Shown here in pieces: positions 1-5,367 of a DNA stretch of 5,367 nt. The notes below the pieces were generated by a model. That model did not search any database. It was not told the origin of the DNA and saw nothing but the letters and a program-made list of their open reading frames with translations. Position numbers and translations under genes: made by a program. This DNA is from Desulfuromonadales bacterium (GTDB lineage Bacteria; Desulfobacterota; Desulfuromonadia; Geobacterales; Pseudopelobacteraceae), in contig JAATGX010000301.1 of assembly GCA_015688915.1 (NCBI GenBank), positions 1 to 5,367 of the forward strand. The letters are read 5' to 3'. Positions within the stretch are counted from its first letter, which is position 1; every line of letters begins with the position of its first letter.

Positions 1-682
1 CGGTCAGCAGGATCTCCCGGGAGGGGAGCAGCACCAGTTCCTCCATGGCCTGGAGCGAACGCTGGGTGAGCGGATCGAATGAGCGGATGGTCTCGACCGT
101 GTCGCCGAGAAACTCGATCCGCACCGGGGCGCTGAAGTTGGGGGGAAAGATGTCCAGGATGCCGCCACGCACGGCAAAGGTGCCGCGATCCTCCACCAGC
201 GGCACGTTGGCGTACCCCAGCCTGACCAGCCGGGCCAGCAGGTCGTCCCGCTCGAACTCCTCCCCCGCCACCAGGTAACAGGAGGCCTCGTTGAAGAGCT
301 TCCGCGGCAGGACCCGCTGCATGGCCGCCGCCACCGGCAGGACCACCACTCGCGCCTGGTTGCCGTGCAGCCGGAACAGGGTGTCCAGGCGGGCGCCGGA
401 GATGTCGGGATGGGGCGAGGCGGCCGTGAAGGGCTGGCTGTCCCAGGCCGGGAAAAGCAGCGGTGTGAAGGCGCCGCCGGCAAAGAAGGCCAATTCGCGG
501 CAGAACTCCTCGGCACGTTCCTGATCGGCGCTCATCACCAGCAGGTTCCCCGGCCGGGCGCGAAGCAGTTCGGCCAGGACAAAGGCGGGTGCGGAACCTT
601 TCAGGCCGGGCAGGACAATGCGGCGTTCGCCCCGGGCCAGGGCGGCCAGAATATCGACGGTTTGGGGGATGAGTGATGTCAT
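1..682 (-). CDS. mfd: Transcription-repair coupling factor Mfd, N-terminal 227 residues (cut by left window edge)
   Basis: Mfd is a cytoplasmic ATP-dependent DNA translocase that removes stalled RNA polymerase and recruits UvrA for nucleotide excision repair. Only the UvrB-like N-terminal part is visible, uninterrupted to the edge. The best signature is residues 161-180, which include VEDRGTF and RGGILDIFP, followed by PVRIEFLGD and ETIRSFDP; these are typical of the Mfd/UvrB homology region. Around residues 25-33 the sequence GLKGSAPAF occupies the place of UvrB's Walker A and lacks the GKT core, as expected for Mfd, whose N-terminal module does not hydrolyse ATP. The RNA-polymerase-interacting domain and the RecG-like helicase motor would lie to the left of this window. 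The ATG at 680-682 has a GAAGGA about 12 nt upstream, a rather long spacing, but it gives a normal-looking N-terminus. The full-length family is about 1,150 residues. Identification is firm; the start is moderately sure. Confidence 0.93.
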   Translation of the reverse strand, partial: MTSLIPQTVDILAALARGERRIVLPGLKGSAPAFVLAELLRARPGNLLVMSADQERAEEFCRELAFFAGGAFTPLLFPAWDSQPFTAASPHPDISGARLDTLFRLHGNQARVVVLPVAAAMQRVLPRKLFNEASCYLVAGEEFERDDLLARLVRLGYANVPLVEDRGTFAVRGGILDIFPPNFSAPVRIEFLGDTVETIRSFDPLTQRSLQAMEELVLLPSREILLT

Positions 683-702
683 GGGATATTAAAATCCTTC
701 GC

Positions 703-840
703 CTTTGCCACAGGGTCACAGAGGCTCAGAGAACAGCTTTGAGTGAGGATGATGGATTATGCATTCCAAGCAATTGTGTGAGCGATTCCAACGGACCGGT
801 TCCACCGCAATCCCTGTGCCTCTGTGACTCCGTGGCAAGG
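703..840. repeat. Imperfect inverted repeat with CACAGAGG-type octamer arms
   Basis: The arms are 703-732 and 811-840: 30 nt each, pairing in reverse complement with 5 mismatches and no gaps. Each arm is itself about three tandem 8-bp units. The left arm reads CACAGGGT, CACAGAGG, CTCAGAGA. The right arm, read on the minus strand, gives CACGGAGT, CACAGAGG, CACAGGGA. Both arms end outward in TTGCCAC. The 78-nt interior has no reading frame I would support. The element fills most of the gap between the 185-residue gene and mfd, both on the minus strand, so it would be transcribed as a foldable RNA if the two genes are co-transcribed. It resembles dispersed non-coding repeats with CACAGAG units that I recall from several bacterial genomes, but copy number cannot be judged from one window. 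Confidence 0.75.
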
Positions 841-848
841 CTTGGAAG

Positions 849-1406
849 TTATTTACGCTGCTTGGCCTTGATCTTGGGCTTGCCGTTCTCAATCACCACC
901 CGGAACGTCAGATCGTCGGTTCCCATCCGGGCGGCCAACTCCGGCCTGCTTTTCTCGATGGTGGCCGCCACCAGGTCGCGGCTCAGCTTGTCCACCGGCA
1001 GATTGCACGCCTTCCGGGCCTCGCGGAATTCCTGGTAGACCCGTTCCAGTTCGCTGTCCCGCTGCGGCGGCGCGACCTCGTTACGGCCGGAGGGGGCCGG
1101 TCCCTGCTGCCGCCGGTGCAATTCGCCGATGAAGCGGTCGCGGGAGTACTTCCCTTCCTCGATCAGCCTGACGACGCGGTTCCAATGCTCGCGGTAGGTA
1201 TTGAAACGGGCCACCAGCATCTGGTACTTGTGTTTGTACATGGTGTTGGTGATGGGAGCCGTGGCGTAACGGCGCACGATCTTCTCCACCTCGCCCAGCA
1301 AGGGGAGCGGTTCGCGCTTTTCCAGGCCGATGAAGTACTGCTCATACCTGGTGACGAGGTCGTTCAGCAGCCGCTCGAGTTGTGGCAGGTCGTCTACGAG
1401 TGCCAT
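849..1406 (-). CDS. Conserved protein of unknown function, 185 residues (possibly MXAN_5187 C-terminal-domain-like)
   Basis: I do not recognise a function. The product is soluble-looking and strongly charged, with no signal peptide or membrane segment. Residues 1-100 look helical and are rich in aromatic and basic positions (for example YKHKYQMLVARFNTYREHW). A Pro/Gly/Gln-rich linker spans about 101-117. Residues 118-185 form a second segment, containing VYQEFREARKAC and ending in a basic tail with the pattern FRVVIENGKPKIKAK. That C-terminal segment resembles, from memory, a small domain found in Geobacter and Myxococcus proteins (MXAN_5187 C-terminal type); this is tentative. The frame is open upstream to 1556, but the extension reads through the heptamer palindrome and is not credible. 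The ATG at 1404-1406 has GAAAGG 6 nt upstream and a good promoter just beyond. The gene diverges from glmU and lies 166 nt upstream of mfd on the same strand. Confidence 0.85.
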   Translation of the reverse strand: MALVDDLPQLERLLNDLVTRYEQYFIGLEKREPLPLLGEVEKIVRRYATAPITNTMYKHKYQMLVARFNTYREHWNRVVRLIEEGKYSRDRFIGELHRRQQGPAPSGRNEVAPPQRDSELERVYQEFREARKACNLPVDKLSRDLVAATIEKSRPELAARMGTDDLTFRVVIENGKPKIKAKQRK

Positions 1407-1412
1407 GTGAAG

Positions 1413-1418
1413 CCTTTC
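1413..1418 (-). promoter_or_regulatory. Ribosome binding site that fixes the start of the 185-residue gene
   Basis: On the minus strand the sequence GAAAGG lies 6 nt before the ATG at 1406. It decides this start over the longer open frame that reaches 1556, whose extra N-terminus is encoded by the palindromic heptamer repeat. Confidence 0.65.
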
Positions 1419-1434
1419 GTGGGTTGCAGCCGAG

Positions 1435-1462
1435 AATATATCCAAACCGATGGGCGTGTAAA
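1435..1462 (-). promoter_or_regulatory. Sigma70-type promoter for the 185-residue gene
   Basis: Read on the minus strand there is TTTACA (plus positions 1457-1462, 5 of 6 to TTGACA), a 16-bp spacer, and TATATT (plus positions 1435-1440, 5 of 6 to TATAAT). Transcription would start near 1428 and give a leader of roughly 20 nt before the ATG at 1406. That places the start downstream of the heptamer palindrome and agrees with the short form of the protein. The match is seen directly; promoter activity is inferred. Confidence 0.65.
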
Positions 1463-1481
1463 GCCCTAATCCGGCCGGAGC

Positions 1482-1555
1482 TGGGGACCGGGGACCAGGG
1501 ATCGGGGACGGGTAAAAGCTGTTACAGATCCCCAGTCCCTGATCCCCGGTCCCCA
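1482..1555. repeat. Palindrome of GGGGACC-type heptamers between divergent promoters
   Basis: The arms 1482-1507 and 1530-1555 are 26 nt each and complementary except at 3 positions. Each arm consists of 7-bp units. The left arm reads GGGGACC, GGGGACC, AGGGATC, GGGGAC. The right arm, read on the minus strand, gives GGGGACC, GGGGATC, AGGGACT, GGGG. The 22-nt centre contains GTAA and TTAC flanking six bases, which can extend the hairpin. The design recalls the heptanucleotide short tandem repeats described in cyanobacteria, but the unit here differs. The element lies exactly between the promoter of the 185-residue gene and that of glmU, outside both expected transcripts. There is no T-tract, so it is not a standard intrinsic terminator. 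Confidence 0.8.
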
Positions 1556-1562
1556 TATTGTC

Positions 1563-1591
1563 TTGACGCGATTTTCCTCATCGAATAAACT
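1563..1591 (+). promoter_or_regulatory. Sigma70-type promoter for glmU
   Basis: TTGACG at 1563-1568 (5 of 6 to the -35 consensus) is separated by exactly 17 bp from TAAACT at 1586-1591 (4 of 6 to the -10 consensus). The stretch downstream to glmU is AT-rich compared with the surrounding sequence. Transcription would begin near 1598, leaving a leader of about 40 nt before the ATG at 1639. It is the only convincing promoter on the plus strand upstream of glmU. Confidence 0.65.
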
Positions 1592-1625
1592 GTCCAATCT
1601 GATCATATCGGAATTATTGGTGAAT

Positions 1626-1634
1626 GGAGCAGGA
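1626..1634 (+). promoter_or_regulatory. Ribosome binding site that decides the glmU start
   Basis: The purine-rich stretch GGAGCAGGA places GGAG 9 nt and AGGA 4 nt before the ATG at 1639. The in-frame ATG at 1624 overlaps this stretch and has no comparable site of its own, so 1639 is preferred. Confidence 0.6.
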
Positions 1635-1638
1635 CGCG

Positions 1639-3018
1639 ATGGATAACGTTGCCGCCGTAATACTGTCCGCGGGCAAGGGAACCCGTATGAAATCCGGGGT
1701 GGCCAAGGTTCTTCACCCGGCTGCCGGCCGCCCCCTGGCCGCCTGGCCGGTGGATGCCGCCCGTGGCGCGGGTGCGGCGCCGATAGTGCTGGTGACCGGG
1801 CATCAGGCCGAGGCGGTGGCCGACTATTTCCGCACCGCCGGGGATGTGCGCACGGCCGTGCAGGAGGAGCAGCTCGGCACCGGCCATGCCGTGGCCTGCA
1901 GCCGGGAGGCGCTGGCCGGTTTCAACGGCACGGTGCTGATCCTGTGCGGCGACACGCCGCTCCTGCGTCCGGAAACACTCGCGGCGCTGATCCGGTTTCA
2001 CCGTTCCCGCCAGGCGGCCGTCACGGTACTGACCGCCGTGATGGGCAATCCCGACGGCTATGGCCGGGTGGTGCGGGATGAAACCGGCCGACTTTTGCGT
2101 ATTGTCGAGCAAAAGGACGCCGCCCCGGAAGAGCGGGCGATCCGCGAGATCAACAGCGGCATCTATTGCATGGAGTCGGACTTCCTGTTCGCCAATATCG
2201 GTTCGATCGGCAACGCGAACGCCCAGAACGAGTTCTATCTGACCGACCTGGTGGCGCTCGCCGTTGCCAAGGGGGTGACCTGCCTGGCCATGCCGACCGG
2301 AGACGCCGACGAGATCATGGGGGTCAACGACCGGGTTCAACTGGCCGAGGCGGCCCGTCTCCTGCGGCAACGCATCAACCGCGACCTGATGCTCTCCGGC
2401 GTGACCCTGATCGACCCGGAGCAGACCTATATCGACCACGGGGTCACCATCGCCCCTGACACGGTCATCCATCCCAACTGCCATATCAACGGGCAAACGG
2501 TTATCGCTGGGGCCTGCATCATCGAGCACGGCACCTCCATCTCGGACTGCCGCATCGGCTCTGGCTGCCACATCAAGGCCGGATCGGTGCTGGAAGGGGC
2601 CGACCTGGGCAACGACGTGAGCATCGGCCCCATGGCGCACCTGCGTCCCGGCACCGTTCTCGCGGACCACGTCAAAATCGGCAATTTCGTGGAGACGAAG
2701 AAGGCGGTCATGGGCGCGGGCTCCAAGGCGTCCCACCTGACCTATCTGGGAGACACCGAGATCGGCAGCGACGTCAACATCGGCTGCGGCACCATCACCT
2801 GCAACTACGACGGCGTCAGCAAGCACCGCACCGTCATCGGCGACGGCGTGTTCATCGGCAGCGACGTGCAACTGGTGGCGCCGGTCACTGTCGGGCGCAA
2901 TTCCCTGGTGGCCGCCGGCACAACCGTCACCATCGATGTGCCCCCCGATTCCCTGGCCATTGCCCGTGTCCCCCAGGTGAACAAGGAAGGGTGGCGGCTG
3001 AAGAAAAAACCTTATTAG
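1639..3018 (+). CDS. glmU: Bifunctional GlmU: glucosamine-1-phosphate acetyltransferase / N-acetylglucosamine-1-phosphate uridyltransferase
   Basis: GlmU catalyses the last two steps to UDP-N-acetylglucosamine in the cytoplasm, feeding peptidoglycan and lipopolysaccharide synthesis. The predicted 459 residues compare with 456 in E. coli. The N-terminal uridyltransferase domain (about 1-230) has the nucleotide loop LSAGKGTRM at 9-17, QLGTGHA, the metal-binding aspartate in CGDTPL (D105), GYGR, EINSGIY and the GVNDR asparagine (N230). A linker helix follows. The C-terminal left-handed beta-helix (about 250-450) has hexapeptide repeats and the acetyltransferase signatures LRPG, GNFVETKKA, SHLTYLGD (catalytic-type H366), GTITCNYDG and SRVP-like ARVPQ. 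The loop usually written PKV reads AKV here, with its lysine K23 kept. A longer start at 1624 would add 5 residues but has no ribosome binding site. The gene has its own promoter and is followed by a palindromic repeat rather than directly by glmS, a common partner elsewhere. Identification is certain. Confidence 0.98.
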   Translation: MDNVAAVILSAGKGTRMKSGVAKVLHPAAGRPLAAWPVDAARGAGAAPIVLVTGHQAEAVADYFRTAGDVRTAVQEEQLGTGHAVACSREALAGFNGTVLILCGDTPLLRPETLAALIRFHRSRQAAVTVLTAVMGNPDGYGRVVRDETGRLLRIVEQKDAAPEERAIREINSGIYCMESDFLFANIGSIGNANAQNEFYLTDLVALAVAKGVTCLAMPTGDADEIMGVNDRVQLAEAARLLRQRINRDLMLSGVTLIDPEQTYIDHGVTIAPDTVIHPNCHINGQTVIAGACIIEHGTSISDCRIGSGCHIKAGSVLEGADLGNDVSIGPMAHLRPGTVLADHVKIGNFVETKKAVMGAGSKASHLTYLGDTEIGSDVNIGCGTITCNYDGVSKHRTVIGDGVFIGSDVQLVAPVTVGRNSLVAAGTTVTIDVPPDSLAIARVPQVNKEGWRLKKKPY

Positions 3019-3042
3019 CGTCAATCTTCCGCTCAGCGTTCC

Positions 3043-3128
3043 CCCCCTTTGAAAAAGGGGGGTCAGGGGAGATTTGAAGGTGTGTCGTTACAGGTAAATC
3101 CCCCTAAATCCCCCTTTTTCAAAGGGGG
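3043..3128. repeat. Inverted-repeat element with CCCCCTTT/AAAGGGGG hairpins
   Basis: The arms 3043-3075 and 3096-3128 (33 nt each) are reverse complements with 5 mismatches, around a 20-nt centre. Each arm also folds on itself. The left hairpin pairs 3042-3050 with 3054-3062 (9 bp, 3-nt loop). The right hairpin pairs 3110-3117 with 3121-3128 (8 bp, 3-nt loop). The right arm begins with two perfect tandem AAATCCCCCT decamers; the left arm carries a degenerate version. The element begins 24 nt after the glmU stop and ends 33 nt before the start of the next gene. It probably forms a strong RNA structure at the end of the glmU transcript, but neither hairpin has a proper T-tract, so I do not call it an intrinsic terminator. 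I recall similar palindromes dispersed in Geobacter-like and other genomes, which would make it a non-autonomous mobile-type repeat; one copy cannot prove it. Confidence 0.8.
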
Positions 3129-3161
3129 ACTTTAATCGAAGTAACCACGAAAAGAGTGCCT

Positions 3162-5279
3162 GTGACCGAAACCCGGCAGAACATAACCATAACGGCACCG
3201 ATCCTGATCATCGAGGATGACAGCGGCTTTGCCGAGTTGATTGCGTCCACCCTGCGGGATGAAGGCCTTTCCAGCTACTGTGCCGGCAATGGCAGGGAGG
3301 CGCTGGAGTGGCTCGACAACAGTTCCACGAGCCTGATCATCCTGGACTACACCCTGCCCGACATGACCGGAGCCTCGTTCATCGAGCAGTTGAAAGGCCT
3401 GGGGGATCCCCCCCCGTTCATCATGGTGACCGGACGGGACGATGCCAGCCTGGCGGTACGGATGATGAAGACCGGGGCCTGCGATTACCTGCTCAAGGAT
3501 ACCACCTTTCTGGACCGCCTCCCCACCGTTGTTGTCCGCGCACTGCACGAGGCCGAGACCCGCGAACGGCTGAAACAGGCCGAGTTGTCGCTGCACCAGA
3601 GCGAGGCGCGTCTGGTCCGTGCCCAGAAGATCGCCGGCATGGGAAGCTGGGAATGGGATATCCGGAGCGGTGAGATCTACTGGTCGGACGAGCTCTACCG
3701 CATCTTTGGCCTTGTCCCCGGAACGCCCGAAAAGATCAGTGTGGAGTGGGTATTCGCCGTGATCAATCCGGCGGACCTGCCGGCGTTCAAAAAGGCGATA
3801 TTCAAATCCGTGAAGAATTGCCAGCCGTTCAACATCATCTACCGCATCGACTCACGCCGTGACGGCGAGATTGTCGTGAACAGCCAGGGCGAGGTGGAAC
3901 CGGATGAGAACGGCAAGGCCCGGCTCGTCTCCGGCACCACCCTGGACATCACAGACCGCATCAAGGCCGAGAGCGAAATCCGGCAGTTGATCAACTACGA
4001 CACCCTGACCGGGCTCCCCAACCGCAACCTGCTGCACGACCGTCTCAAGCTGGCCATTGCCCAGTCCGCCCGCGAGCAGCACCTGATGGCGGTGCTTATC
4101 CTCGATCTTGACCGCTTCAAGCGGATCAACGACACCCTGGGGCACCGCGCCGGCGACAAGCTGCTCCTGGCCGTGGCCCAACGCCTGTCGGCCTGCGTCC
4201 GCGACAGCGATACCCTGGCGCGTCTCGGCGGCGGCGAGTTCGTCATACTCCAGACCAATGTGGGGCACGAAGCGGCGAACAGCACCGTGGCCCAGAAGAT
4301 TCTGGCCATCCTGGCCGAACCTGTTTACGTCGATGGCCACGAGATCTACACCACCGGCTCCATCGGCATCGCCGTCTACCCCATGGACGGCGAGGACGGC
4401 CATGCGCTGCTCAAGCACGCCGATCTGGCCATGTACCAGGCCAAGGAGCAGGACCGCAACAATGTCCAGTTTTTCTCGCGGGAGATGAACATCAAGGTGT
4501 TGGAGCGGATGATGCTGGAAAACTCCATGCGCAAGGCCATCGAGCGGGAGGAGTTCTTCCTGATGTACCAACCCCAGGTGGACGCCCGTTCCGGGCAGAT
4601 CGTGGGAATGGAGGCGCTGCTGCGCTGGAACCACCCGGACCTGGGGGTGCTGGCCCCGGACAAGTTCATCTACCTGGCGGAAGAAAGCGGCATGATCATC
4701 CCGCTGGGCGAATGGGTCATCCGCGAGGCGTGCCGTCAGAACAAGAACTGGCAGGAGCAGGGTTTCCCGCCGCTGCGCGTGGCGGTCAACCTGTCGGGCC
4801 GGCAATTCAGCCAGCAACGCCTGGACGAGGCGGTGGCGGCCATTCTTATGGAAACCGGCCTGGAACCGGAGTGGCTGGAGTTGGAACTGACCGAGAGCAT
4901 CCTGATGAAGAACGTGGAGGCGAACATCCAGTTGCTGCGCAAGTTGAAGGAGATGGGGGTCAGCCTCTCCATCGACGACTTCGGCACCGGCTATTCCTCC
5001 ATCTCCTACCTCAAGCACTTTCCCATCAGCCGCCTGAAGATCGACCGTTACTTTGTGCGCGACATCACCACCAATCCCGATGACGCGGCCATCGCCGAGA
5101 TCATCATCGCCATGGCCCAGGCCCTCAAGCTCAACGTCACCGCCGAGGGGGTCGAGACCCGCGCCCAGATGGAATTCCTCTCCTTCCACAACTGTATCGA
5201 GATGCAGGGGTACCTGTTCAGCCGGCCGCTCAGGGCCGACGACTTTACCCAGTTGATGAGGGACGGGGTCAGGATCTGA
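3162..5279 (+). CDS. REC-PAS-GGDEF(degenerate)-EAL c-di-GMP signalling protein, probable phosphodiesterase
   Basis: This is a cytoplasmic response regulator of 705 residues with no membrane segment. The receiver domain (about 10-125) has the acidic group E18-D19-D20, phosphoacceptor D62 in LDYTLPDMTG, T90 and K112. A helical linker, probably a coiled coil, spans about 125-157. The PAS domain (about 158-268) begins GSWEWDIRSGEIYWSD. The GGDEF domain (about 275-433) keeps YDTLTGLPNR, D315 in DLDRFKRIND and an RDSD inhibitory site at 347-350, but the signature at 356-360 is GGGEF, so cyclase activity is doubtful. The EAL domain (about 445-700) has E484 of EALLRW, N543, ELTES at 575-579, D605-D606 of DDFGTGYSS, K626 of LKID, AEGVET at 661-666 and Q682, so c-di-GMP hydrolysis is likely. 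The start is GTG at 3162 because AAAGAG lies 5 nt upstream; an in-frame GTG at 3156 would add 2 residues. No partner kinase is visible. Domain calls are firm; the activity balance is inferred. Confidence 0.96.
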   Translation: MTETRQNITITAPILIIEDDSGFAELIASTLRDEGLSSYCAGNGREALEWLDNSSTSLIILDYTLPDMTGASFIEQLKGLGDPPPFIMVTGRDDASLAVRMMKTGACDYLLKDTTFLDRLPTVVVRALHEAETRERLKQAELSLHQSEARLVRAQKIAGMGSWEWDIRSGEIYWSDELYRIFGLVPGTPEKISVEWVFAVINPADLPAFKKAIFKSVKNCQPFNIIYRIDSRRDGEIVVNSQGEVEPDENGKARLVSGTTLDITDRIKAESEIRQLINYDTLTGLPNRNLLHDRLKLAIAQSAREQHLMAVLILDLDRFKRINDTLGHRAGDKLLLAVAQRLSACVRDSDTLARLGGGEFVILQTNVGHEAANSTVAQKILAILAEPVYVDGHEIYTTGSIGIAVYPMDGEDGHALLKHADLAMYQAKEQDRNNVQFFSREMNIKVLERMMLENSMRKAIEREEFFLMYQPQVDARSGQIVGMEALLRWNHPDLGVLAPDKFIYLAEESGMIIPLGEWVIREACRQNKNWQEQGFPPLRVAVNLSGRQFSQQRLDEAVAAILMETGLEPEWLELELTESILMKNVEANIQLLRKLKEMGVSLSIDDFGTGYSSISYLKHFPISRLKIDRYFVRDITTNPDDAAIAEIIIAMAQALKLNVTAEGVETRAQMEFLSFHNCIEMQGYLFSRPLRADDFTQLMRDGVRI

Positions 5280-5367
5280 CCGCGCCGCAACCGCATTACC
5301 CCCTGCCCGTTCCCTTTGAAACGACACCCGCCGAATGAAATTGGAATTAAAAGCCGGTTATGAGGAA
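5280..5367. other. Right-edge tail without a supported gene
   Basis: The first half is GC-rich and shows no terminator hairpin after the signalling gene. The last 33 bases turn AT-rich. An ATG at 5335 opens an 11-codon frame to the edge (beginning MKLELK), but it has no ribosome binding site and uses AT-rich codons unlike its neighbours. Alternatively, the final GAGGAA could be the ribosome binding site of a gene starting just beyond the window. Confidence 0.3.

Noticed and set aside
4..516. Minus-strand open frame of 170 codons at the left edge
   Set aside because: The product is an Arg/Ser/Pro/Trp-rich shadow. The overlapping minus-strand frame one base out of phase encodes clear Mfd.
673..1038. 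Plus-strand open frame of 121 codons over the octamer repeat and the end of the 185-residue gene
   Set aside because: Part of it is repeat DNA and the rest is antisense to a better-supported gene; there is no ribosome binding site and no domain.
1407..1556. N-terminal extension of the 185-residue gene to 1556
   Set aside because: The extra codons are encoded by the palindromic heptamers and the promoter region. A ribosome binding site and promoter support the start at 1406.
1603..3024. Long open frame on the minus strand across all of glmU (473 codons)
   Set aside because: It is exactly antisense to a certain gene. The product is rich in H, G, D, V and R without any domain, as expected from GC-rich codon bias read backwards.
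3042..3062. Intrinsic terminator of glmU
   Set aside because: The 9-bp hairpin is strong but is followed by GTCAGGGG instead of a run of T. It is better described as part of the inverted-repeat element, though it may still affect transcription.
3074..3100. Promoter for the c-di-GMP gene inside the repeat centre (TTGAAG then TAAATC)
   Set aside because: The spacer is 15 bp, shorter than usual, and the -10 match is weak; the support is not enough to annotate it.
3043..3128. CRISPR-like array
   Set aside because: There are only two arms, inverted rather than direct, with one 20-nt centre and no regular spacers.
3852..5327. Long open frame on the minus strand across the GGDEF-EAL region (491 codons)
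   Set aside because: It is antisense to conserved GGDEF and EAL motifs. Its composition is low-complexity and typical of a shadow frame, with no recognisable domain.

Overview
The window looks like a chromosomal housekeeping segment of a GC-rich member of the Desulfuromonadota, most likely a Geobacter-type bacterium. That placement is inference. It rests on the high GC coding bias, the style of the GlmU and Mfd proteins, a small conserved unknown protein of a type I associate with deltaproteobacterial genomes, and intergenic palindromes made of C/G-rich short tandem units. No database search was possible.

Layout, left to right. (1) Positions 1-682, minus strand: the N-terminal 227 residues of Mfd, the transcription-repair coupling factor, cut by the left window edge. 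(2) 683-848: a gap filled by an imperfect inverted repeat built of CACAGAGG-like octamers. (3) 849-1406, minus strand: a 185-residue conserved protein of unknown function with its own promoter. (4) 1407-1638: a divergent intergenic region with a good sigma70-type promoter facing each way and, between the two, a long palindrome of GGGGACC-type heptamers. (5) 1639-3018, plus strand: a complete glmU, the bifunctional enzyme that makes UDP-N-acetylglucosamine. (6) 3019-3161: a third palindromic repeat of a different family (AAATCCCCCT decamers plus CCCCCTTT/AAAGGGGG hairpins). (7) 3162-5279, plus strand: a four-domain REC-PAS-GGDEF-EAL c-di-GMP signalling protein. (8) 5280-5367: a short tail with no convincing gene.

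The genes do not form one pathway. Mfd and the small unknown protein share a strand and may be partly co-transcribed. GlmU supplies the precursor for peptidoglycan and lipopolysaccharide. The REC-PAS-GGDEF-EAL protein is an orphan response regulator with no histidine kinase in view.

The most notable points are these. The signalling protein has GGGEF in place of GGDEF, with an intact RxxD inhibitory site and an apparently complete EAL catalytic set, so it is probably a phosphodiesterase with a non-cyclizing regulatory GGDEF domain. In addition, all three internal intergenic gaps are occupied by palindromic repeats of three unrelated sequence families that share one architecture. I found no CRISPR array, tRNA, rRNA, transposase or clearly new multi-gene system.
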